From the NCBI RefSeq assembly GCF_901709675.1, contig NC_051101.1, positions 7,400,501 to 7,464,500 on the forward strand: a DNA stretch of 64,000 nt, written 5' to 3'. The notes under the pieces are model-generated. The model did no database searches. It was not told where the DNA came from and worked only from the letters and a program-made list of their open reading frames with translations. Position 1 is the first letter of the stretch. The number at the start of each line of letters is the position of its first letter. The translations under genes and the position numbers were made by a program. Source of the stretch: Syngnathus acus (lineage: Eukaryota > Chordata > Actinopteri > Syngnathiformes > Syngnathidae). Shown here in pieces: positions 25,156 to 44,100 of this stretch.

Positions 25156-25489
25156 AGTCATTTTCTTACATGCATCTTCCGTGTTTTATGGTCATAACAT
25201 TCAATATTTAAGTATTAACAGTGGCACCTTAGACATTTTAAAGTTGTCAACTAGGTGAGAAGATATGGTACAAACTGGTAGAGTATCAAACAGGCAGGGT
25301 GAGTCACCTCAGTTAACCTTACTCATTATGGGTGTACTTACCTGTTCAGATTGTCTAAATAAATTAAGGGCAGGGAGACACAGAACATGCAGAATAATCA
25401 TTTACATTATGAAAAAAACCCATAGCATGTTCCGACCCATTACCAGTGAACTGTCTAACTACATGCACAGAGGCCCCCATGCATGGTCA

Positions 25490-31396
<5,907 letters not shown>

Positions 31397-31603
31397 ATGG
31401 TCCATTAATTCCTTAACCATGCCATTCCACAGGCCTGTGTTTTCTTCCTGGGCACCATATTTTCCATCTTCCACTAAGCGGATTTCATAGGTGAAGCCCA
31501 AGATGTTGGCGAGCTCTCTTAGCAGGTCAATGCAGTAGCCCTCAAAGCGGTCATTCCCATAAAGAGGCTTATCAGACTTCTTGAACATCACATATGGCTC
31601 CTC
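31397..31603 (-). CDS. grik2: grik2 coding exon 10 (S1 ligand-binding segment, residues 440-508)
   Basis: 207 bases, 69 codons, phase 0 at both ends, acceptor ...tttcacag, donor GTATGT. It encodes the first part of S1, the half of the glutamate-binding clamshell before M1, including [20 protein letters not shown] and DGKYGAQ. Tyr488, which stacks on the agonist in GluK2 structures, is present in DGKY. Differences from mammalian GluK2 cluster after Gln492 (EENTGL in place of DDANGQ) and are surface-type changes. Confidence 0.97.
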
Positions 31604-34206
31604 CTGTGAAATAATGGGAGAAAGGATAGGATCATTTTAATTCATTTAAATTGGAAAAACTGATTTGATACACAAGTAAATTGAATTACAACTTGTAATC
31701 TAGATGCCACTACTGTATATTGTGTGTATTGAAGTGGCTCAATCTGACGATACCTCCCTCAAGACAGTTTTTGTGTAAATGGAGGCTGAATGGTCTTTAT
31801 TACACACTGTGTAATCTCGATTACATAAGGTTTCACCACATTACAGTAGTGATTTCTAAAGTACATAAAATGTTGACGGGCCAAGATCTTAACAGTAATT
31901 ACATCATGTTTTATAGTACATAATCCCTGTGAACATGAGGAGAAGCTGCATGAAAGTACGCATCAATCAAATGTAACAAACCCAATTATTGTCAGCCCTC
32001 CCTGATTTCCTCGGTGTTCACAACCCATCAAACACCTCCCCATGACTCGATCCTGATATGGCAATTACTTCCACAAAGTTGTTAATAGTGGCAATCCAAT
32101 CACTTCACAGCATGCTCACAAGGGAAGAAGGCCTGTGATAAAAATGACAACACACAACTGACTTGCGTTTGCTATTTTTACACTTGCCTAGCAAATAACA
32201 AAAAGCTGCTTAAAAACTATTTATACACGAATACCCACTCCTTGTCACCTGCAGCTCATACGCAGGGATGGATACATAAATAAATAAATAAATAAATAAA
32301 TAAAGCTCGATATTGTATTTCAAAAACTGAGAATGTTTTACAGACAGAAGACTGAAGAATGTGTATTAGCCCTCATCTTATTATGGTGAAATAATAACGG
32401 CTCTAATACCAACATTTACAACCTAAATATTAATATATAAAATAATATAATTGAATGCTTCTTGGCACCATGCAAGATGAGTACAAAACAGTACCACAAT
32501 ATGGCTGTCAAATTAATAGATGGAAACCCAACCCATAAAAAATCATTCAATTTCCACTGAACTTGAAACTTGACTACCAAACCGATTTCCTTTATTGTAT
32601 TGAGACAGTCAACTGGCAATTTGAGAGCGCTGTGTATCATCTTCTGAATTGGATAGCAGCATCCCCAGCAACTGCTCTCAGAGTTAAAGACAGCTTAAGT
32701 GAAGGCATTGGGTGATTTTTCAAGTGGAAAAGCAATCAAATAATGACGTCTTTGCATGAGCTCTGTCATGGCTCAGGGTCTTTTATGTTTTGATTTCCCA
32801 ATAACTACACATTATATTCTGCTAGATTTCATTTGCATATCATGCACACTGTCAGACTTGAGTGTTGCATACTTTTTGCTTTCATGACCAGATGACTGCT
32901 GCGGGACTATTAAATGGCACAGGGCATAGCTTGGTTAAATAGTGGACATATTCTGAATAGAGATGTGCTTCCTTGATGGAAAGAAATATTTTGCTGTCAT
33001 CATTTTTGTTGTACACAAATACATGCTAAATAATCAAAATTAACACAGAATTGTTTTTTTACAGTACATAGTAAATCTATCTGCATGGGGAATATTGTTT
33101 ACTTTTACATACGGTATTATTGCGTAATCAATCAACAATGAAGGTATTTGGTTTTATTTTGACTGTTAATATAAACTTTTATTTCACTGTTTTGGCATAG
33201 ATGTCACAATGCCCTACTTCTGGGAATAAATGAAGATTCAAAATACTTCATAGATACTGTTAGTAAGATGTGTCTTAGCAGTTAAATAAAATGTTTGTGG
33301 ATAAAATGGTTTTGGAGGAAAAGGATGAGGTTGACTTACTCAAAAACAGGAGAGTGACAAAGATGAATTTGAAGATTAATTTGGTTAATTATTATTAGTA
33401 CTAGAATCCCAACCGTGCTTAGGTTTTAGGACAGACAGTAGGCTAATTGATTTTTCAAAAATATGCATGCTCTGTCCCTAGACTTTAATGTAATGGATGA
33501 GAACAGGAGGAGAACGGGTAAATGTCTCATCATGACTGACTGAAAGGTTTAGATTTACATTCCCATGTTGTTAAAATTTTATAGGTGGGAAGTTCTTCCT
33601 TATTCCAAAGCGACCAATGAAAGGTTGAACCAACAAATTCATGTCGACTTTACCACTGCACAATGACAATTTTAACTTCAAGCTGAAAAATTGTCAATCA
33701 TGTTTCGTTATTTATGACATTTATTTATGACTTGCTGAAATTAGTGGGTGGTTGGTAGGCACAGCAAACTCCAAATGCTTCCTCAAGCACATGGGAATAG
33801 TTGACAAAAATGTGGCCAGTAGCATGGTCACTTGCAAAATATGCAAGTAAGCCTATCCTCAAATATAACAAAAGCACGAGTGCTATGACTCCCATCTGAA
33901 TGGCATTTGCTATTGCTAGCTGACAAACAACCTAAATCCTTGCGTCAGCTGTCAGTGAACTCATCAAATGCTCTCTTATAAAAGTGAAAACCGACTGTAG
34001 CGTCTGCTTGGATGACAAAACGAAGACATTCATTTCACTGACACATGGCAGGCTCGCCTCCTTCCAGTCATCCCCCCACCCTCGACTTGACCAAGTGTCG
34101 GTAAATCGGTAAATGGGGGGGTGCCATTATAAAATCTCACCGAGGGCACCACATCAGCAAGGACCAGCCCTGATCATAACCGAGAAAAAGCACAACATTC
34201 ATTTAC
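31604..34206 (-). other. grik2: grik2 intron 9
   Basis: 2603 bases. Contains an (AAAT)n tract at about 32276-32304, a conserved-looking octamer-containing stretch near 32640-32880, and hAT debris ending at 34172. Confidence 0.9.
33745..34172 (+). pseudogene. hAT transposon remnant: BED zinc finger piece and right TIR
   Basis: The plus-strand translation near 33765-33850 gives CFLKHMGIVDKN then SSMVTCKICK. After a frame change YNKSTSAMTP follows (33860-33890). This is the layout of the BED zinc finger at the start of hAT transposases (C-x-x-C, then S-T-S-A-M-x-x-H-L). About 270 bases on, the sequence ends ggaccagccctg at 34172, the inverse of the CAGGGC(T/C)GGTCC terminus of one hAT group. 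The catalytic region is gone, so this is an internally deleted, dead copy. No left TIR found. Confidence 0.5.
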
Positions 34207-34320
34207 CAGTATAGTTGAAATGACGAGAGATCGGTTGGATAAAGAATCTGATACGTTAGTTGTCTTCCCTCTCTGGTTGTCCGTCATGTTCAGGCCACTT
34301 GGAGGGTCCCATGTGCCAAT
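34207..34320 (-). CDS. grik2: grik2 coding exon 9 (ATD to S1 linker, residues 402-439)
   Basis: 114 bases, 38 codons, phase 0 at both ends, acceptor ...ttttttag, donor GTAAAT. It encodes [18 protein letters not shown] and then [20 protein letters not shown], the linker from the ATD into the first ligand-binding segment. Three sequons survive: Asn412-Met-Thr, Asn423-Val-Ser (Asn-Ile-Thr in mammals) and Asn430-Arg-Ser. This is the most diverged exon, as expected for a linker. A hAT-like terminal repeat ends about 34 bases beyond its donor. Confidence 0.96.
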
Positions 34321-36467
<2,147 letters not shown>

Positions 36468-37359
36468 CTAAAGACAAAATCAAATTAAACAAGACAGAAC
36501 ATTTGATATGACATCAAGCTTTAATGTGCTTGTGAAGTATTGTATGTGTCTGTGGGAAAACAGAGACATGACAATTATGTCATCCTTGAGGATATACCAA
36601 GTATGTACACACATCCCAGTTCACTATAATATGGCCTGTTTCAAGTATTAGGGATACATGGAAAAGTGTACATTTATTTCGCAAGACAATGCATTTTCCC
36701 CATGATCGAGGATGGGTTAATGCTTAAACATTAAGTTGTTATTCATGTGACATGCATAAAAGTTGCCAGGGAAAGCAGAAAATAAAACCCGAATCTACTT
36801 CAATGCACTTTTAAGTGCTTGTCTGGTAAGCTGAACACATGTTCACTTCTAGCAACTTGCAGGTGTTTGTGAAACTGCATCATCTACAGAATTGCACCCA
36901 CTAGTCATTCTTGTCATCTTGCTCTGGCTCTCAAATAATTGGGCCAGATGCACACATAGACATCTATAGCGCTTGCGCTTCTGAATTTGTGTACAGTTCT
37001 GTGAATATTAATAATGATAATATGTAAAAAAAAAAAAAGTATATTGCATAATAATCAGCTTTTCACACAGAATTCAAGGCTTAGCCTCATTGCAAAACTA
37101 ACACCGGTGAGTTCACAATTTTAATTTGTTCTGTTATACTTTTCTGATTTCTGATTAAGACGAAAAAAATGCAACATTCTTCTCTCCCTCTGTGCCACTG
37201 GGATACACTTATTGAAAATGTGATAAATATAAAGTGTTAGCATTCATTCATCGTCTGATACACTATTACATTCTGCCTCAACCTCATTCAAATTCAGTCT
37301 CCACCTGCTTTCCTAAAAGCATGTACGAGAGAACAGGGAGCAGATGAAGAAACACCTAC
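36468..37359 (-). other. grik2: grik2 intron 7
   Basis: 892 bases of AT-rich sequence with an A12 run at about 37027. Nothing else seen. Confidence 0.9.
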
Positions 37360-37503
37360 CTCTTTGATGAGGGCCATGAAGCGGTTCCCAAAGCGCCAAG
37401 GCTTATGTCGGTTACACTGTAATGAGCTGACAGTGATCTGCTGTGACTGCTGCACAGCTACGGCCACCACGTGCACGGCATCGTACATTAGGGCAGCATC
37501 TGT
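37360..37503 (-). CDS. grik2: grik2 coding exon 7 (ATD, residues 318-365)
   Basis: 144 bases, 48 codons, phase 0 at both ends, acceptor ...cttgcag, donor GTAGGT. It encodes [20 protein letters not shown] through FMALIKE and contains Cys347 in SSLQC, the disulfide partner of Cys96. The stretch NRHKPWRFG matches GluK2. The Phe-Pro-Gln-Met of mammalian GluK2 around residues 337-340 is replaced here by Ser-Gln-Gln-Ile. Confidence 0.97.
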
Positions 37504-37770
37504 CTGCAAGAGGAGAAGAAATTGACCATCATTAACATGAAATCGGCGTGCATTGGCAGATGAAATCAGTCAAAAGAAAAAATAAATAAAAAATGAATGA
37601 ATAGGTAGATCAGTGTCACTCACTGGAAATTCCATGGACTATACAACTGGATTGATGGCTATACTATGTTTTTGAAGAAAAAAATGAGAATAATTTATTG
37701 GTGTAAAAGGCAACCAGTATTCTAAAATAGTAAACAATTGAACTAAGCCGACACATGAGCAAAGGAAAAG

Positions 37771-38107
37771 TGAGGCCCCCATTATAGATTATTCAGACAT
37801 AATTATTCAGACATAATTATTATTATTATATTATTATTATTATGACATAATTCAGAATTATTATTCACAAACACATATGAAACAAAACACATTCACACAT
37901 CATAGTTAAAACCTCACACACAAGAGAACTGCTTTTATAAACACAAATAAAATGTTGTGTTCAACTGAAATGCTCTCTCACACACGCACACAAGTAAAAT
38001 GCTTTCACTTGTTTCACTTGTGGTTTTTCCTATGGTGTGTGAATGTGTTTTGCTTCATATGCGTGTGTGATTGGTAATTCCGAATTATGTCCCTAACGGC
38101 CCCTCAT
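37771..38107. mobile_element. MITE with ~60-bp inner and ~20-bp outer inverted repeats
   Basis: 37844-37905 (gacataattcagaattatta...acacattcacacatcatag) and the reverse complement of 38030-38090 (gacataattcggaattacca...acacattcacacaccatag) match over about 60 bases with a handful of mismatches. Outer ends tgaggcccccatta and tgaggggccgtta extend the symmetry. An ATT array and a duplicated attcagacataatt motif have expanded inside the left arm. No coding capacity. Confidence 0.8.
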
Positions 38108-41100
38108 AGAAAACAGCCAAACTATACACAATTAGGTATTAAATCAACCAACCCTCAAGTTAATTATCAATCCAAATGCCTTTGTTGCACTTATGTTTGT
38201 TTCGCTTGATTGAGAAGCAGTCTGAACATTTTGCAATGGATGTTGTATAGAAATAATGTCCTCGGGTGTTATGGAAAACACTGACCAACCCGCCAGGGGA
38301 ATACAATGAAATAAATCACTTGTTCAATCATTACATGGGTGCAGCTGAAGGTGCCTGTTTGCTGCAAATAACACATGTAGGAAGTCCACTGCGTCACTGC
38401 AGATAATAAATTGTGAGCATTTGAATAACCTAACATTTCATAGCAGTTTAAGAGGAACAGAGAAGTGAGACTGATGATGGGATTTACAATTATAATGTAC
38501 AAGAAACAATTTCACTATATCCAACTGCGTTTGGCATCTTTACTCGCAGTATAAATTTTTTGTACTTGTTTCGGAAGAAAGGAAGGATGTGAAAATTCTT
38601 TCAAGATGATTAATCAGATTTTGGTACCCACTTTTGTCTTTACATTTACACCCTGTTAGAAGCCATTGTGGACAAAACAGGATGGTAGTGACACAGGATG
38701 AGCAAAATTGATTGCTGTGGATTCCCAGACATATTTTTAAACGGGCAAAAAATGTGACAGCAGTGCCATTTTTCAAAAAAATAAAACAATAAAAAGAAAA
38801 ACTGGTCGGCCATAAAAAAAAAAAAAACACAATGAACGCAATGTAAAGACATGTAAGTGAATAATTTTGGAAATGTCGTGTATCTCAGATTACTCTATCA
38901 CAGCACTAATCCCATGATTGAACAAGCTCATTTTATTACAACAGGCGGCCAAATGTATTCAGCAGTGTCAAACATTGTCTGAAAGTGAAATTGAGTCCTG
39001 CTGGAGGAGTTCTGGCAGTAAGACTGTGTGCCTCACTGCTTGTCCCCAGTGCGAGCATCACGGGAACCCGTCAGGCAGTCTCAGTAATGATTTAGCAACA
39101 CTAACACTTCACTCTATAAACATCTCATTAAAACCAATTATGTCACTCCTGAATTAAATTATAGCTAAATGCGTTAAAAGCCGCTTTTTCCTTGTATCAC
39201 CTGATAAGAGCACTGCTATCCTTTTTGTCTATTACATTATTACTTTTGTATTTTGAAAAAAAAAAAGAATCCATGAATTTAGATGTATTATAATTATGAC
39301 GAAAGCAGTTCAATGCGCCTCACCTGAAAATTCACAGCTTTCTAAACTAAGTGCCTATTTGCAAAGTGATTTCTAGGGAAAGCATCTTGCTAACTCTTGG
39401 CGACCCAGTTAAGAATCTAACATCACGTTTTTTATATAGAAACAACTAATCAACTCAGTAAGGACAGGCAGGACAATGAAAACAACACAATATAACAAGA
39501 TATAATTAAAAAGAAACCAACAGTTATTTGACTTACAATTTTATATACATTTCAACATACTGTCAATTACTGTCAAAGTCAATTGTGTTCAGATGGATTA
39601 AAAGTGTTGAAGTGGTATTTTATGGTTGATTCTGAAGTAGGTGAAAGGTGAGGACAAGCTCTGCTGTTCCTGCAAAAAGCTGCTGTCACGCAACTGTGAC
39701 TCCTTTGATCAGAACATAACCACCTTGAGAGATGAGACTGCACATAGGGAAAAAGAAAAAGTCAATGACTGTGGACTGTGTATGTGAGAGTCTACATTAG
39801 GAGAAAGGTTTATCACTAGAACCACTCAACAAAGCGAGCCCAGTGACTTCCCTCCCTCAATGCCAAGGCAACTCCTGTCTGCTGCTTGGAGAGATTAAAA
39901 GCTGAGCCTATTTTGTAGTCTTTTGGGATCGGACTGAGGTCTTACTCATGACTAGGTCAGTCACTGCCACCAGCTATTCTCGCTATTCTCAGCGGTGCAC
40001 TCAGCTCACAAGTTACAAAACCGATACTGTATGTACATAAATTATGTGTCCAGCACATATTCCGTCAAGGAAGACTGTGAGAGCACAAACTTCGTAGTAG
40101 TTTCTAGGTATGAAGCATTTTACCATGATTTGTACTGTGTACTACTGATGCTTGGAGCTGTTTTCTCAGAAACCGGTTTATCCTGATTTTCATACCCAAT
40201 GCAAGCCTTGATACGGACCACACACAGACATGTACGATCCAGTTGAACAGCGATCTCGTTCTCTAATTTTAGTAGATCACCTGCCTCGTGGAGGGCTGTT
40301 TGCAATTCCTTATGAACGTGCTTTATTCTTCACTGGCCTGTGGAACATTGGTCAACTCTTCAATGGCTGGGTGAAGTTGTTGGATATTGGCAGGATTTGA
40401 ATCACACTCTAATGTCAACCCTCAATGCCTCTGTCTGGCCAGGCATATGAATTTCACATTAAAAAAGTAATAACCCCAAAGATCATCCAGGAATCCAAAC
40501 CAGTAGGCCAACCAAGACTGGTTCGAAAAAAATGTAGGAATAAGACATTGTATATCACTATCAGAAGTAATGACAGAATTCCACAAAATTAAATGTAAAT
40601 GAATATTAAAATCCATACGGAAAGATCATTTTGCATTTACTGAATAAAGCAAGCAGTACTATTACCTTAATAGCTGCCAGTAATATTTCCATATATCTAT
40701 TTATATTGACACGTAACAATCACATCTGAAAATAACATGCAAGATAAAACAACAGCAACACCACGATCAAAGTGACAAGAGTGACAGCGAGAGAGCAAAG
40801 AAAGAGCATGTCACTTATTCCCTCCATTAGCTTCATCAGTGCGGGAGGATGAGGCAGATTAAGACAGCAGCGGGTTGGAAGATAATGTGATTTGGCAGGG
40901 TTATCTGTTATTTCAGGCCCAACCATTTTGGCGCCTCTATTTGGGCTAGGTTATAATGTGATGTGATGCCCAGAGCCCTTGGGGGCCACACTGCTGTTGC
41001 GACCAGCCTCTCTGATTAAAATTTGCTTTCACCAGCCAGCCTCAGTGTGGATACCTTCCCACTCCCATCTCATTATCATCCACCAAAGTTCAGTTTCTCT

Positions 41101-44100
41101 TCTCACCCCTCACAAAATTTCAGCATCAGTGCTAGTCTGGAGTTTAAGGCCAGACACTTCACTCTAGCACTTCATGATGAAAATGGTAGGGAAATTATTA
41201 TGCTTGCCTTTTTAAGCATACTAGTGAATGTATTAGTTGTAGTAGATGGTGCTTCAAATGTGCATGTCAGTGTGCGTGTGTGTGTTCTTGTGTGTGGTCA
41301 TGTCATCCCTGCGGTGTTGAAAAAAAAGATCTAGATGAAGTTCACAAGTTCTCTTAATGTTCAGTTCATGAGCGGAATGAGCAAAGATGGTCAAATAGAT
41401 TAAGAATTTGAATGGGTTAGGGTCAGTGGCAAATTTTAATCAGCGATGGCTTTATGCTTCCCTCAACATAGTTTTAAAATTTTCTAGCACATTACGGTTT
41501 TGAAATATTTTCAGTTTTTGTTTCAAAGTGTGACCTTTAAAATCTTGTGTCTTATGCATTTGACCATGTATCATATTTTGTAACTAAAATTCCAACTTCT
41601 TTTGAAAGTAACCCTTAAAAAAAACATCTAGGTTCGTTGACTTTCATCTCATGCTACGTCAATTATGACAATTAATTCTCAAAAGGAAAGCCAGTTGAAC
41701 CCTATGCATATTTGCACTTTGTTATTCCTGAATTTTCCATGTTTGTGCTTGGAAACTTGCCGATTTCTCATTGTGTCACTAACTAAAAACAAACAAACAA
41801 ACAAAATCATGTATGCTGGTACATTATATTAAACAGAGTCTGTGTTTTTGCGAGGGAAACTATCAGTTATGATGTTGAAACATCTTGCCAATTAAAGTTT
41901 CATTGGCCTGATTCCCACCTTTATAAAACATCTCACTAAAAGAGTTGAAATTTAAAATCAATTGTTCAGAGGCAGACAAGCAATAAAGAATCTTTTTGGC
42001 AGTGATAACAACCGAACAGACTGTCCGATAGAAACACAGACGACCGACTGCCTTTAGGCTTTTGTTTATTTGTGTTACTGTCTCCGTGACAGAGAGTGCA
42101 GATGGGTTTATGGTATTTCTATCATAGAAACCAACTGTTTTTGCCTAGCAACCACATTTCACACTTAGCTCCAGTGACCTTCCATAGATGTAAAAAGCCA
42201 TTTACAGAATCAACATTGATTTGGTTGTTCATACATAATTTGAAGTAAAAAAGAAAGACCCGAACCTTGGCATTAAAAGAAAAAAAAAAAGACCTTTCAC
42301 CATCCATGCTGCAGCCTTGTGTGACTGTAATGTGCCTCAAAAGGCGAGGGAATTGACTGTGTAAAATTGAATCATTACAATGTGGCTGGCTTTCCTTTGT
42401 AATGGCAATATGTCGCTCTCCACATCCCATCAGTGTATATGTCCCTAAAATGACACCAGGAAATGAGACCTGAAGATGACTGCTGTTGCCAATGAGAGTA
42501 ACACAAATGACAGCTTGAGGAAAACTACAAGCCATTAACAACAATGTTGATATGAGCGTTGTATTGAGATACTTCACAGAAATCCAGATACAAAAGACAA
42601 GATGATGGGGATATTCAAGATGAGCCATAGAAAAGAGAAAACAACCAATTACAAGCAACCAGTCCAAGCAAAAGACATTATTCATGAAAGCAAGTTCGGC
42701 AGAGATGTCAGATTAATGTCATGTTCTTTGGCAGTTCGTCAGATGTGGGATAGCACACTTAACCCAAGTGCTCCTGTCATATTGACCCTCTTGAAATGCC
42801 CAAACACTATTAAAACCAATAACTTGAGACTTAGTCAAAAACACCAAATGTTGATGATTTTTTTGGGTTGCTTTTTAACCCTTTAAATGACAGCTTTATC
42901 ATCCGAATTGAGATTTTATTATAATAAAAAAATCCATATAATAAAAGGTAATGGGGCGTCCATGGTCATTAGTCTTATATACTTAAAAGATTAGTCAGAA
43001 AATTAATTTGACAGCATGTGTATTTTTCATGTAGGCCGACTGTAGTTCAAAGTACTCCCTCTGGACATCTTTTATGAACTAAAACGCCTTACTGCTTTCC
43101 ATAAAAAGCCCTGTTTTCGGTATTCTGCAATGTCAGCATTTCATCAAGAAGGAAAGTAGTGATACAGTATGTGACATTTTTAGTGTTGTACACCTTCTAT
43201 TTTTGCCAGTTATATTACGGAGCTGTGTGACTACAAGGACTTCTGCAAGTGTGTATGTTTTTGAGAAATGTTCCCATGTGTCTGTAAAAGGTTTTTTTTT
43301 ATGCACCTGGCTGCTTTCACAGCCAATGATAAAAATGGTTGATGTCGTTTCATCAGTGAGGACCGAAAGAAGAACTGAATAAATGGCATCTCATGCATGC
43401 TCACTATGCATTTTTCAGTTGAGTTTTTTTTTCTACACAATCAAAGTTCGATGGAGATTATCCACCAGGCAGTAAACTCGGAAAGAAGAAAATAACACAA
43501 CTCACTTCACTCTGGGAAAAGAAAAATCTTATCCAACAACTTCCACTGCCAAGCATTTAACAGGGGCATCTTTAGAGAACATGGATTTTGGCACAGGTCC
43601 AAAACAGTGTTCTTAGACTTGGAAATATAAAAGACAGTTTTTTGGCTTTTGCAGAAGTACTGTGCACAGACAATAAGGATGTGATCCCTAAACAAATAAA
43701 ACGATTAAACTTGTGTGATGCATCACTTGAACAGTCACAAGAGAATACAAAGAAAACTACTGACAAGTGCCCACTGCCTAACTGTAACCGTGACTGTGAC
43801 ATTTAGAAATTGAAGAACATGCTGCCGGTCATCCTAGAATTAAGATACATATTGCCTTAATTGAAAATGTATTGGGTATGCTGTTTCTGTTTTGGTAGGA
43901 TGTCCAACTTGTATGTAGAAATTAGAATTTGTGAAGGTGACCTTGTATTTGGTCATGAAAGTGGCACCGCTTCTTGAGATGCCAGTGTAGCTAAATGCCC
44001 TTTATTGTAATGAATGAATGTATGTGAACGTTTTTATATAAATATGAAACCAAGATAACTTGTTAAAAATTCTATTCACCAATAATGCAGTGCATTCTCA

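Noticed and set aside
25285-25312. aacaggcagggtgagtc as a nearby Q/R editing complement
   Set aside because: The pairing needs a bulge and several mismatches; not better than expected by chance without a folding calculation.
42122-42685. 187-codon minus-strand open frame, the longest in the window
   Set aside because: No domain, signal peptide, repeat or splice-site continuity with grik2; hydrophobic start but composition like AT-rich intron. Long chance frames occur in 64 kb of six-frame sequence.
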